Shown: positions 40,557 to 49,466 of the stretch, piece after piece
Layout of the letters: each line of letters begins with the position of its first letter
How positions within the stretch are numbered: the stretch's first letter is position 1
From: UBA1756 sp045130235
GTDB taxonomy: Bacteria > Bacteroidota > Bacteroidia > Bacteroidales > WCHB1-69
Direction of reading: 5' to 3'
Assembly (NCBI GenBank): GCA_045130235.1
Contig: JBGUPJ010000034.1
Location: 108,563-172,562, forward strand
Length of the DNA: 64,000 nucleotides
Made by a program: the position numbers and the translations under genes
Notes under the pieces: generated by a model
Seen by the model: only the letters and a program-made list of their open reading frames with translations
Told to the model about the DNA's origin: nothing
Databases searched by the model: none

Positions 40557-42740
40557 CTACAAATTCTCCAAGATGAAGTTGGTGAGTTTGTAGTAGAGGT
40601 GCAGACGGGTGTTGCCGCCGTAAATGGAGTGGTTCTTGTTGGGATAGAAGAACATCTCATACTGCTTGTTGGCCTTGTTGAGCTGCGTCACAAGGTCGAT
40701 GGCATTTTGGAAATGCACGTTGTCGTCGGCAGTGCCGTGGATGAGCAGATAGTTGCCCTCCAGCTGGTCGGCGAAGAAGCAGGGCGAGTTGTCGTCGTAG
40801 CCCGACGGGTTGTCCTGCGGCTTTTGCAGATAACGTTCGGTGTAGATGTTGTCGTAGTAGCGCCAGTTGGTGACAGGTGCCACCGAGATGGCCATCTTGA
40901 AGGTGCCCTCGCCCTTGAACATGGAGAGCGCGGAAAGGTAGCCGCCGAAGCTCCATCCCCAGATGCCGACACGGTCTTTGTCAACATACGGCAGCGACTG
41001 GAAATACTTGGCCGCCTCGATCTGGTCGATGGCCTCGCATTTGCCCATCTGCTTGTAAATCACCTTGGTGAAGGCATCGCCCTTGCGGCCGGTGCCACGG
41101 CCGTCCACACAGGCCACAATGTAGCCCTTCTGGCACAGCATCTGGTACCACACGTAGTTGAGCGGATCGTCGTAGGAGTTCAGCACCTGCGGGGTCTCGG
41201 GACCGCCATACACGTACATCAGCACCGGATATTTCTTGTTGGGGTTGAAGTCAGCCGGCTTCATCATCCAGCCGTTCAGCTCCACACCTTCCGAAGTGGT
41301 GAAGGTGAACAGGTCTTTGCTGGTGAAGTTGTAGCTCTGCATCTTGGCCTTGAAAGCCTCATTATCCTCAATAGTATAAAGTTTCTTGCCCGATGCGTTG
41401 TGCAGGGTGAAAACGGGCGGTGTGTTGGCATTGCTGTACTGGTTGCAGTAGAAATGGGCGTTGCTGTTGAAGGTGGGCTCGTTCCAGCCAGTGCCGTCGG
41501 TGAGCATCTTTTTCTTCTTGCCGTCGAAATTAATGCTGAACAAGTCCTGGTTGGGTACGGCCACCTCGTTGGAGAGGTAGAAGATGGTCTTCTTCGGGAA
41601 ATCGATGGCGCAGATGCTGGCCACCTCGTAGTTGCCGCTGGTGAGCTGCACGGGCGTTTTCCCAAATTCAGCCTTGTAGATGTGACGGTAGCCGCTGCGT
41701 TCCGACAGGAAAATCACGGTCTTGTTGTCGTTCAGGAAATAATAGTTGTCGGTGATGTCAATCCAGCAGTCGTTCTCGTCGGTCAGCACCACCTCTTTCG
41801 AACCATTCAACGTGTTGCAGCGATAGAATTCTACTTTATTCTGCAAACGATTCATTTTCAAAACGATAAGGTCGGTGGAGTTGTCCAGCCAGTAGATTCT
41901 CGGGAAGTAGCAGTCCTCGTGCGGGAAGTTGAGTTTCTCGCATTTGTTGGCTTTCACATCATACACAAAAATATCCACTACCGAGTTGTCCTCGCCGGCT
42001 TTCGGATATTTGTATTTGTATTCTTCGGGATAAAGTTCGCCCCAGATGGTCATCGAGAACTCTTTCACCTGGCTCTCATCGAAGCGCAAGAAGGCGAGTT
42101 TGCTGCCGTCGGGCGACCAGGTGAAGTATTTAGCCTGGCTGAGTTCCTCTTCATAAACCCAGTCGGCCCAGCCGTTGCGGATTTCGTTCTCTTTCCCGTC
42201 GAAGGTGATCTGTGTCTCTTTGCCGGTAGAAAGGTCGGTATAGAAGAGGTTGTAGTCGCGCACGAAGGCCACCTTGCTGCCGTCGGCGGAGAAGTCGGCG
42301 AAGTTGATCTTGCCCTTCTCGGGGTCGGCTAACGGCATGAGTTTGTTGGTGGTAAGGTCATAAACATAGAAATTCGAGCGGGTGGAGCGGCGGTAAATGC
42401 TCTCTCCCTCGGTGGAAAGAAGGATTTTTTTGCACGAATTGTCGAATGTGTATTCATCAATGTCGTTGATGGTGAGCTTCCCGTCGGAAGCCTTTTTCAG
42501 CATGTTGTTGCTTAAAATCTCTTCTATCTCCTTGCCTGTCTCGAAGCTGTGTTTGGAGATAGACACCATATCCTTGACGGTGTAGTAGTCGCTGTTGGGC
42601 ATCGACTCAAACCCGCGGATGTAGGAGGGAACGAACTGGTAATATTTCCAGATTCCTTCCAGGGTGATTTCTTTTTGTGCGCTGACGGTGATGCAGGAAC
42701 AAACCGCGATCAGCAGGAAAAGGCTTTTGATGATTCTCAT
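40557..42740 (-). CDS. Dipeptidyl peptidase IV family serine protease (S9)
   Basis: 727 aa with signal peptide MRIIKSLFLLIAVCSCITVS. The N-terminal beta-propeller (about 60-480) is of the DPP-IV type. The C-terminal alpha/beta hydrolase has the nucleophile Ser in GWSFGG, the acid in HGTADDNVH and the His in NKNHSIYGG. Periplasmic or surface DPP-IV removes X-Pro dipeptides and supports peptide feeding in asaccharolytic Bacteroidota. It lies 12 nt downstream of topA on the same strand. Confidence 0.92.
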   Translation of the reverse strand: MRIIKSLFLLIAVCSCITVSAQKEITLEGIWKYYQFVPSYIRGFESMPNSDYYTVKDMVSISKHSFETGKEIEEILSNNMLKKASDGKLTINDIDEYTFDNSCKKILLSTEGESIYRRSTRSNFYVYDLTTNKLMPLADPEKGKINFADFSADGSKVAFVRDYNLFYTDLSTGKETQITFDGKENEIRNGWADWVYEEELSQAKYFTWSPDGSKLAFLRFDESQVKEFSMTIWGELYPEEYKYKYPKAGEDNSVVDIFVYDVKANKCEKLNFPHEDCYFPRIYWLDNSTDLIVLKMNRLQNKVEFYRCNTLNGSKEVVLTDENDCWIDITDNYYFLNDNKTVIFLSERSGYRHIYKAEFGKTPVQLTSGNYEVASICAIDFPKKTIFYLSNEVAVPNQDLFSINFDGKKKKMLTDGTGWNEPTFNSNAHFYCNQYSNANTPPVFTLHNASGKKLYTIEDNEAFKAKMQSYNFTSKDLFTFTTSEGVELNGWMMKPADFNPNKKYPVLMYVYGGPETPQVLNSYDDPLNYVWYQMLCQKGYIVACVDGRGTGRKGDAFTKVIYKQMGKCEAIDQIEAAKYFQSLPYVDKDRVGIWGWSFGGYLSALSMFKGEGTFKMAISVAPVTNWRYYDNIYTERYLQKPQDNPSGYDDNSPCFFADQLEGNYLLIHGTADDNVHFQNAIDLVTQLNKANKQYEMFFYPNKNHSIYGGNTRLHLYYKLTNFILENL

Positions 42741-42752
42741 AATGGTAGGATT

Positions 42753-45242
42753 TTATTTTTTTCTGAAGGATTTCTTTTTGGCGGTCGGTGCCGTGGAGGT
42801 GACGATTTCCATGCACTCCTGATAGGTAAGGTTTTCTGCCACAGTGCCTTTCGGGATCTTGAAGTTGTCGGTGCCATTGGTGATGTAGGGACCGTAGCGG
42901 CCGTTCATCACTTTGATGTCCGCATTCTCGTCGAAGCTCTTGAGTACGTTTTTGTTCTTCGAGTTGGCGATATGCTCGATGGCCTGTTCGAGGGTCATTT
43001 CGGCAATCATGGTGCCTTTCTCGAGGGTGTAGTTCTTGTCGTCGTATTTGAGGTACGGACCGAAGCGGCCGACGGCGGCGGTGATTTCCTTGCCCTCGTA
43101 CTCGCCCAGCACCCGCGGGGCGCGCTCCACATCCTGCTTCCGTTTCTGCTCGATGAGTTCGATGCAACGCTCGCAGCTGATTTCTGTGGGTTCCTCGCCT
43201 TTCGGCACGGAGATGAACTTGTTGTCGAATTTGATGTAAGCGCCGAAACGGCCGATGCCCACGGTGATGTCCTTGTCTTCGAACTGTCCCACGGTACGGG
43301 GCAGTTTGAAGAGTTCCAGGGCCTCCTCGAGGGTGATGCTCTCAATAGACTGATGCGGTTTCAGACGGGCGTAGCGGGGCTTCTGGTCCTCGTAGTTCTC
43401 GCCAATCTGCACCATTGGACCGAACTTGCCGAGTTTGGCATACACGTTCTCGTTGGTCTTGGGGTCTTGTCCCAACAAACGCTCGCCGCTGGCCTTCTTC
43501 GAGTAGGTGAGGGCCTCCTCAATGGATTCGTGGAAATTGTCGTAGAAGCTCTGCAACATATTCTGCCACTGTATGTTGCCTTCGGCAATGTCATCGAACT
43601 CCTTCTCCACCTTGGCGGTGAAACTGTAGTCCATGATGGATTCGAAGTTGTTCTGCAAATATTCGTTCACCACGATGCCGATGTCGGTCGGGAAGAGTTT
43701 GTCTTTCTCGTAACCGTATTTTTCTTTCTTGGTCTCCTCTTTGATCTGTTCTTTTTTGAGGATGAGCTGGCAAAATTCGCGTTCGCTGCCTTGACGTGTT
43801 TCCCGCACCACATACTCGCGTTTCTGGATGGTGGAGATGGTGGGGGCGTAGGTGGAAGGACGGCCGATGCCGAGCTCTTCCAGCTTCTTCACGAGGCTGG
43901 CTTCGGTATATCTCGCGGGCGGCTGGGCAAATTTCTGCATCGCCTTGATTTCGGTGTAAGCCAGAGGGTTGCCCACTTCTACCGGCGGAAGCCATCCCTT
44001 TACCTCCTCCTCCTCCTCGTCAGACGATTCGGTATAGACTTTCAAGAAGCCTTGGAACAGAATCACCTCGCCGTTGGCCACAAACTTCTCTTCGCGGCCG
44101 GGTACAGGAATGGTGATGGTGGTCTTTTCGGTTTTGGCGTCGCTCATCTGGCAGGCGAGGGTGCGCTTCCAGATCAGCTCGTACAAACGCTTGGCGAAGG
44201 TGTCGCCGGGAATGGTATGGTTGGCCATCGAGGTGGGGCGGATAGCCTCGTGGGCTTCCTGCGCACCGATGGATTTGGTCTGGTATTTGCGGGTTTTGGC
44301 GTATTCAGCGCCGTACAGCTTCACAATCTCTTCTTTGGCGGAGGCCAGTGCGAGGGTGGAGAGGTTCACGGAGTCGGTACGCATGTAGGTGATGTAACCG
44401 GCTTCGTACAGCTGCTGGGCCACCACCATGGTTTTGCTCACCGAGAAGCCGAGTTTGCGGGCGGCTTCCTGTTGCAGGGTGGAGGTGGTGAACGGCGGGG
44501 CCGGCGCCTTCTTGCCGGGGTTTTTCTCCACCGCTTCGGCCATGAAATGGGCGCCTTTGCAGTGCTCCAAGAACTTCATGGCATCCTCTTTCGCCTCAAA
44601 GCGGGTGTTGAGCTCAGCGTCAAACTCCTGTTTGCCCTGCTCGTCGGCCGTGAAGCGACCCACCACGCGGTAGGCCGAGCTGGTCTTGAACTGGTTGATT
44701 TTGCGTTCGCGCTCCACAATCAGCTTGACGGCCACCGACTGCACACGACCGGCCGACAGCTGCGGTTTCACCTTGCGCCACAGCACCGGCGACAGCTCGA
44801 AGCCCACGAGGCGGTCGAGGATACGGCGGGCCTGCTGGGCATTCACGAGGTCCACATCCAGCTGACGGGGGTTGGCCAAAGCGTTGTCAATGGCCGACTT
44901 CGTGATTTCGTGGAAAACAATTCTCTTGGTCTTCTCCGCAGGAATGCCGGCAGCCTCCATCAGATGCCAGGAAATGGCCTCTCCCTCGCGGTCATCATCA
45001 GTTGCGAGCCAGACCGTGTCTGCCTCGTTCACCATCTTCTTGATGTCGGTGATCAGTTTCTTCTTTTCTGAAAGAATTTCATATTGTGGGGAGAAATGCT
45101 TAGAAATATCGATCCCCAGGTCCTTCTGGGGCAGGTCGCGCACGTGACCTTTGCTGGAAATGACCGTGTAGTCTTTCCCAATGAATTTCTGAATAGTTTT
45201 AGCTTTCGCAGGAGACTCAACGATGATCAGATTTTTGCTCAT
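42753..45242 (-). CDS. topA: DNA topoisomerase I
   Basis: 829 aa. The TOPRIM domain starts at the N-terminus (IIVESPAKAKTIQKFIG) with the acidic triad DDDREGE (82-88). The catalytic tyrosine is Tyr286 in YITYMRTDSVNLS. The C-terminus carries, in place of zinc ribbons, at least four GRFGPYxK-type repeats (KFGPMVQIG, RFGAYIKFD, RFGPYLKYDD, RYGPYITNG). It relaxes negative supercoils. Length and order are normal for Bacteroidota. Confidence 0.96.
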   Translation of the reverse strand: MSKNLIIVESPAKAKTIQKFIGKDYTVISSKGHVRDLPQKDLGIDISKHFSPQYEILSEKKKLITDIKKMVNEADTVWLATDDDREGEAISWHLMEAAGIPAEKTKRIVFHEITKSAIDNALANPRQLDVDLVNAQQARRILDRLVGFELSPVLWRKVKPQLSAGRVQSVAVKLIVERERKINQFKTSSAYRVVGRFTADEQGKQEFDAELNTRFEAKEDAMKFLEHCKGAHFMAEAVEKNPGKKAPAPPFTTSTLQQEAARKLGFSVSKTMVVAQQLYEAGYITYMRTDSVNLSTLALASAKEEIVKLYGAEYAKTRKYQTKSIGAQEAHEAIRPTSMANHTIPGDTFAKRLYELIWKRTLACQMSDAKTEKTTITIPVPGREEKFVANGEVILFQGFLKVYTESSDEEEEEVKGWLPPVEVGNPLAYTEIKAMQKFAQPPARYTEASLVKKLEELGIGRPSTYAPTISTIQKREYVVRETRQGSEREFCQLILKKEQIKEETKKEKYGYEKDKLFPTDIGIVVNEYLQNNFESIMDYSFTAKVEKEFDDIAEGNIQWQNMLQSFYDNFHESIEEALTYSKKASGERLLGQDPKTNENVYAKLGKFGPMVQIGENYEDQKPRYARLKPHQSIESITLEEALELFKLPRTVGQFEDKDITVGIGRFGAYIKFDNKFISVPKGEEPTEISCERCIELIEQKRKQDVERAPRVLGEYEGKEITAAVGRFGPYLKYDDKNYTLEKGTMIAEMTLEQAIEHIANSKNKNVLKSFDENADIKVMNGRYGPYITNGTDNFKIPKGTVAENLTYQECMEIVTSTAPTAKKKSFRKK

Positions 45243-45848
45243 ACGATATATTTATATAATTAGTAAATTGGGGCGGCAAAATTACGTGAAATTTTCAAAT
45301 TTTCGGGACTCCCAGCAAAAAAAGTTTCAAATCCGCAAAATTGCGGAAGCTACGGAAGGGACAAATCTGTCAGATTACCAAAAAGATACACAGTATCTTT
45401 AATCGCGTAAAATTTGTAAAGATGAATGCGTGGCAGGGTGGGGGACGCACCGCGTGCGTCCGTGAAACAATGGATTCCGCCTGCTCACTGCGTTCGCGGC
45501 GGAATGGTGTGCGCTACAGGACATTGCTTAAAGGAAAAGATGGGCGGCGGGGAACCTTGTGGTTGCAAGATACGTTGCGGTCGCCGCCCATCTTTTCCCC
45601 TTATTTTCCCGTGTAGAATGCACCATTCCGCGAAACGCAAAGCGTTGAGCGGAATCTCCACCGCCTTTGGCATGCCTGCCGCCTTAATGGCCATTCCACC
45701 TCACACTGCTCCCCACTTCGTTTCGCTGATGTGAGGATATTGAAAGTTTGTGTCGTCGACACAAACGGTTTGAGCTATTTTCCCGCGAAACTCATAGGAC
45801 TACTGATCAAGACCTCTTCAAATTGGAGCATTACCCGAAGCTAGTGGT
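45243..45848. repeat. Nested inverted-repeat region between topA and the UDG-like gene
   Basis: 606 bp without a credible gene. It contains a REP-like palindrome with arm GGACGCAC (45443-45461). Three nested arm pairs follow: GATTCCGC (45473-45480) with GCGGAATC (45649-45656), CGGAATGGTG (45500-45509) with CACCATTCCG (45621-45630), and the 17-bp GGAAAAGATGGGCGGCG (45533-45549) with its complement at 45582-45598. The transcript would form one long rod of about 185 nt. The short ORFs here are by-products of the GC-rich repeats. Confidence 0.7.
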
Positions 45849-46607
45849 TCATCTTTTTTTTATTTGCCCAAGCCATTTATTTACCCTTTCCCAAATGATT
45901 TTTTCATATTTATGATTAAAATCAGAATATGAAGGATGGTAGGCATCAACATAGAGACGTTGGCGATTTTGGTCATAATAGAAATTTAGTTTTACATTAC
46001 GACATCGACTCCAACAGGTTAATTTCTCATGATTAAAAAGAGTGGTGTAAAGTTGAAATGTATTTCCAAAAATAATAATATCAGGACTGTATTCTTCTAT
46101 CTGCTCTGTGATTATTGGAGTCCAAACTTGTGCGTACTTTTGCAATTTAGCCATATCAGTGCTTTTCCTATCTCCAGTAGTGGCAGGCATTTTACTGCTA
46201 TTGATATAAGCTATCGATCTAATAGTTTCTCCGCATACCCTATCGATGTCAACTTTCCCTTTATACTCTGGATGTAGTATCCTATAGCTTGCTCGAATCA
46301 TGGGGTGATATGTTGGGCGTCCTTGCTTTTTATTGATAAACTCCCGGTCGATAATTCCAGCTTCATTATTTTTGATAACTTCCATAATAGCATCTGTAAT
46401 ACTCCATCCCCCATGTCCCTTATGGCCTTTTTCATCTTCATCATAAGGCTCCTTTAAAATCCATAGTATTTTTATTTTTTGTTTCTTGTATGTATCATTA
46501 TCAAAAATTCCATCAGTGATGGGTTCCATTTTTGAATTTATTCGGAATCCTAATTCTTTTTTATGCTCCTGGGCAAATTCCTTAATTTTTTCACTAAAAT
46601 CTTTCAT
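45849..46607 (-). CDS. Uracil-DNA-glycosylase-family-like protein
   Basis: 252 aa. KIKILWILKEPYDEDEKG (motif I area), IIIFGNTFQLYTTL and the late AYHPSYSDFNHKYE, which fits the HPS motif of the UDG superfamily; a catalytic Asp/Asn is not certain. It resembles in outline the two island proteins at 21731 and 30424. It has its own promoter (TAAATTTGC on the minus strand at 46706-46714) and the structured leader copy 3. A role in recognising odd bases or foreign nucleic acid is plausible. Confidence 0.6.
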   Translation of the reverse strand: MKDFSEKIKEFAQEHKKELGFRINSKMEPITDGIFDNDTYKKQKIKILWILKEPYDEDEKGHKGHGGWSITDAIMEVIKNNEAGIIDREFINKKQGRPTYHPMIRASYRILHPEYKGKVDIDRVCGETIRSIAYINSSKMPATTGDRKSTDMAKLQKYAQVWTPIITEQIEEYSPDIIIFGNTFQLYTTLFNHEKLTCWSRCRNVKLNFYYDQNRQRLYVDAYHPSYSDFNHKYEKIIWERVNKWLGQIKKR

Positions 46608-46624
46608 GAATTAACTCAACAAAA

Positions 46625-46677
46625 GGACTTCTATTTTTACTCTTTCACTCGACATTTCTCCAGACTTTGCGAAGTCC
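46625..46677 (-). ncRNA. Putative structured leader (copy 3)
   Basis: On the minus strand arms GGACTTC and GAAGTCC close a domain containing GCAAAGTCTGGAGAAATGT and a GTGAAAGAGTAAAAATA stretch. It ends 17 nt before the ATG of the UDG-like gene. The interior aligns with copy 2 (20508-20559) while the closing stem differs by compensating changes. Confidence 0.5.
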
Positions 46678-46718
46678 GCTAAATAAAACCTGAAGATTTC
46701 CCGCTGCAAATTTACAAC

Positions 46719-47189
46719 TTATTTTTTCACATATTTGACAATGAACGGGAATTGGTCGTAATCCTTTAAGGCCATCTCCGTACCGCGTGCAACGGCGTTC
46801 AACGGGTCGTCGGCGATGTGCACTGGCAAATGGATTGCTTCGGAGATTCGCTTGTCGAGACCTCGCAGTAAGGCGCCATCGCCGGCCAAATAGATGCCGT
46901 TCTTGTAGATATCAGCGGATGACTCCGGCGGAGTGCTCTCCAAAACGCTCAGGATGGCTGCTTCAATCTCGGAAATGGAATGGTCGAGTGCGCCGGCAAT
47001 CTGGATGGAACGGCTTGATACAATGCCGCCAAGCGCCAGAACGGCCACCTCGCACGTATCACTACCGATATGTACCACCATACTGGCATCAGGACTCAAC
47101 ACGTCCAACCCGATACCGATGGCTGCAGCCACAGGCTCATAGATGCAGGCATTGAAACTTACGGGAATAATGATGGTTTTGATGTGCAT
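46719..47189 (-). CDS. MreB C-terminal-half protein, lacking the N-terminal subdomains
   Basis: 156 aa. It starts MHIKTIIIPVSFN and goes at once into YEPVAAAIGIGLDV, SMVVHIGSDTCEVAVLALGG and, after a gap, GIYLAGDGALLRGLDKR and HIADDPLNAVARGTE, all signatures of MreB. The first about 140 residues of MreB and part of the central insertion after DHSISE are missing. The phosphate-2 loop is altered (HIGSDTCE against the usual DIGGGTTE). Yet it has a good promoter (TATTTTTGC, minus strand, 47215-47223) and an intact frame, so it may be a retained mini-actin or a fossil. Confidence 0.7.
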   Translation of the reverse strand: MHIKTIIIPVSFNACIYEPVAAAIGIGLDVLSPDASMVVHIGSDTCEVAVLALGGIVSSRSIQIAGALDHSISEIEAAILSVLESTPPESSADIYKNGIYLAGDGALLRGLDKRISEAIHLPVHIADDPLNAVARGTEMALKDYDQFPFIVKYVKK

Positions 47190-47316
47190 AATCGTAATGT
47201 TTATTTTTACGGCTGCAAAAATAATATACGATTATGAAAATGTATGGCATAGTCGCACGCCTTCATATCTCGGCGTGAAGAAAACGGCTTGGAGCGAGCG
47301 TTAAGAAAGAACAATC

Positions 47317-49371
47317 CTACTGCACCGTGCTCCCGGCATTCACCTCCTTGCCGGGCTGCATCAGCGCCAGACTGCCGTCGGCGTTGGCGGCCATCAGCAC
47401 CATGCCGTGCGATTTCACCCCCTTGATCTCCTTCGGCGCCAGGTTGATGAGCATCAGCACCTGCTGGCCCACGAGTTTCTCGGGCTCGTAAAATTCGGCA
47501 ATACCCGACACAATCTCGCGCTCATCTACGCCTGTATTTACTTTCAGCTTCAGCAATTTCTTGGTCTTCGGCACCCGCTCGGCTTCCAGAACCGTCACCA
47601 CACGCAAGTCCATCTTCTGAAATTCGTCGTAGGTGATGTCGTCTTTGGCGGGCGTGGCAGGCGCATTCGCCAAAGCATTGGCCTTCTTCGCATCCTCTAA
47701 CTTCTGCACTTGTGCCGCAATGGCCTCATCTTCCACCTTCACAAACAGAAATTCTGGGGTATTGATGGTGTCGCCTGCCTTCAACAGATCGGTGCGGCCG
47801 CCATCAATCCACTTTTTATTGCTGATATTCAACATTTTCTGCAACTTCTCAGCGGTGAAGGGCAGGAACGGCTCGCACAAAATCGACAGGCTGGCACAAA
47901 TTTGCAAGGAGATGTGCAGGATGCTTCTCACATAGTCGGGATTCTCTTTCTGCTTCTTCCACGGCTCGGTCTCGGTGAGGTACTTGTTGCCGAGACGGGC
48001 CAGGTTCATCAGTTCGGCCTGTGCCTCGCGGAAACGGTATCGCTCCACACTGTCGCCGATGCGCTGCGGGAACTGCCGTATCTGCTCCAGCACCTCTTTC
48101 TCCAAGTCGGTCACGGGTCCCATCTCGGGAATCACACCGCCGTAATATTTGTGCGTCAGCGCCACCGTGCGGTTGACAAAGTTGCCGAAGATGGCGAGCA
48201 GCTCGTTGTTGTTCTTGGCCTGGAAGTCGCTCCAGGTGAAGTCGGCGTCCTTGGTCTCCGGCGCAATGGAGGTGAGCATATAGCGCAACGAATCCTGCTT
48301 ACCCGGGAACTCGCGGAGGTACTCGTGCAGCCAGACGGCCCAGTTGCGTGAGGTGGATATTTTCTCACCCTCGAGGTTCAGGAATTCGTTGGCGGGCACG
48401 TTCTCCGGCAGGATGTAACTGCCGTCGGCTTTCAGCATGCACGGGAAGATGATGCAGTGGAACACGATGTTGTCCTTGCCGATGAAATGCACCAGCTCGG
48501 TCTCCTCGTCTTTCCACCACTTCTCCCAGTCGCTACGACCCTGTGCGGCCGTCCACTCCTTGGTGGCGGAGATGTAGCCGATGGGTGCATCGAACCATAC
48601 GTACAGCACCTTGCCTTCGGCCTCTTTCAACGGCACTTTCACACCCCAGCTGAGGTCGCGGGTCACCGCACGCGGGTGCAAACCGGCCTCAATCCACGAT
48701 TTGCACTGTCCGTAAACATTCACCTTCCAGTCCTCTTTGTGACCGTCCAAAATCCACTCCTTCAACCACGGTTCATACTGATCCAAAGGAAGATACCAGT
48801 GTTTGGTTTCTTTCATCACCGGCGGATTACCGCTCAGCGTGGATTTCGGATTGATGAGGTCGGTGGCGTTTAGTGTCGCGCCGCACGCCTCGCACTGGTC
48901 GCCATAGGCCTTCTCGTTGTGGCAGTGCGGACATTCGCCCGTGATATAGCGGTCGGCCAAAAACTGTTGGGCCGCCTCGTCGTAATATTGCTGCGAGGTC
49001 TGCTCAATGAGCTTGCCTTCGTTGTACAATTTGGTGAAGAAGGCCGCCGCCGTCTCGTGGTGAGTAGGGTTGGAGGTGCGGGAGTAGATGTCGAAAGAGA
49101 TGCCCAACTCCTTGAACGACTCTTTGATAATGTTGTGGTAGCGGTCCACTATGTCTTGTGGGGTCACGCCCTCTTTGCGGGCTTTCAGCGTGATCGGCAC
49201 GCCGTGCTCGTCGGAGCCGCCCAGGAAAAGCACCTCCTTGCCGTTGTTGCGGAGGTAGCGGGCATAGATGTCGGCAGGGATGTAAACACCGGCCAGGTGA
49301 CCGATATGTACAGGGCCGTTGGCATACGGCAGTGCCGAGGTGATGGTATAGCGTTTGGGTTCTTTTTTCAT
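47317..49371 (-). CDS. metG: Methionyl-tRNA synthetase with C-terminal tRNA-binding domain
   Basis: About 684 aa from MKKEPKRYTITSALPYANGP. The HIGH motif is HIGH in GPVHIGHLAGVY. Zinc-knuckle cysteines are in CPHCHNEKAYGDQCEACG. The KMSKS loop appears as KISTS (GEKISTSRNW), a known MetRS variant. The last about 110 residues form the EMAPII/Arc1-like tRNA-binding domain (MDLRVVTVLEAERVPKTKKL). The longer upstream frame runs through a terminator and is rejected. Confidence 0.95.
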   Translation of the reverse strand: MKKEPKRYTITSALPYANGPVHIGHLAGVYIPADIYARYLRNNGKEVLFLGGSDEHGVPITLKARKEGVTPQDIVDRYHNIIKESFKELGISFDIYSRTSNPTHHETAAAFFTKLYNEGKLIEQTSQQYYDEAAQQFLADRYITGECPHCHNEKAYGDQCEACGATLNATDLINPKSTLSGNPPVMKETKHWYLPLDQYEPWLKEWILDGHKEDWKVNVYGQCKSWIEAGLHPRAVTRDLSWGVKVPLKEAEGKVLYVWFDAPIGYISATKEWTAAQGRSDWEKWWKDEETELVHFIGKDNIVFHCIIFPCMLKADGSYILPENVPANEFLNLEGEKISTSRNWAVWLHEYLREFPGKQDSLRYMLTSIAPETKDADFTWSDFQAKNNNELLAIFGNFVNRTVALTHKYYGGVIPEMGPVTDLEKEVLEQIRQFPQRIGDSVERYRFREAQAELMNLARLGNKYLTETEPWKKQKENPDYVRSILHISLQICASLSILCEPFLPFTAEKLQKMLNISNKKWIDGGRTDLLKAGDTINTPEFLFVKVEDEAIAAQVQKLEDAKKANALANAPATPAKDDITYDEFQKMDLRVVTVLEAERVPKTKKLLKLKVNTGVDEREIVSGIAEFYEPEKLVGQQVLMLINLAPKEIKGVKSHGMVLMAANADGSLALMQPGKEVNAGSTVQ

Positions 49372-49412
49372 ATCAGGTGATTTTATTTTCGTTTTATAAT
49401 CAATAATTTCGA

Positions 49413-49441
49413 TAAAAAAGGGGCTCACCAGTGGAGCCCCC
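49413..49441 (-). terminator. Terminator after the decarboxylase beta-subunit gene
   Basis: Stem GGGGCTC / GAGCCCC with a T-run on the minus strand (A-run at 49414-49419). Confidence 0.8.
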
Positions 49442-49466
49442 TTCTGTAACATATTCCACTGACGGT

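Noticed and set aside
40599..42332. 577-codon plus-strand open frame opposite the DPP-IV gene
   Set aside because: Antisense shadow, rich in His/Val/Gly from codon bias, no start signals; the minus strand encodes the S9 peptidase.
42549..45071. 840-codon plus-strand open frame opposite topA
   Set aside because: It is the antisense shadow of topA, lacks protein-like motifs, and the minus-strand frame carries all topoisomerase I signatures.
45341..45734. Overlapping open frames of 91 and 102 codons
   Set aside because: They are produced by the GC-rich inverted repeats; no start region or domain, and the same DNA is palindromic.
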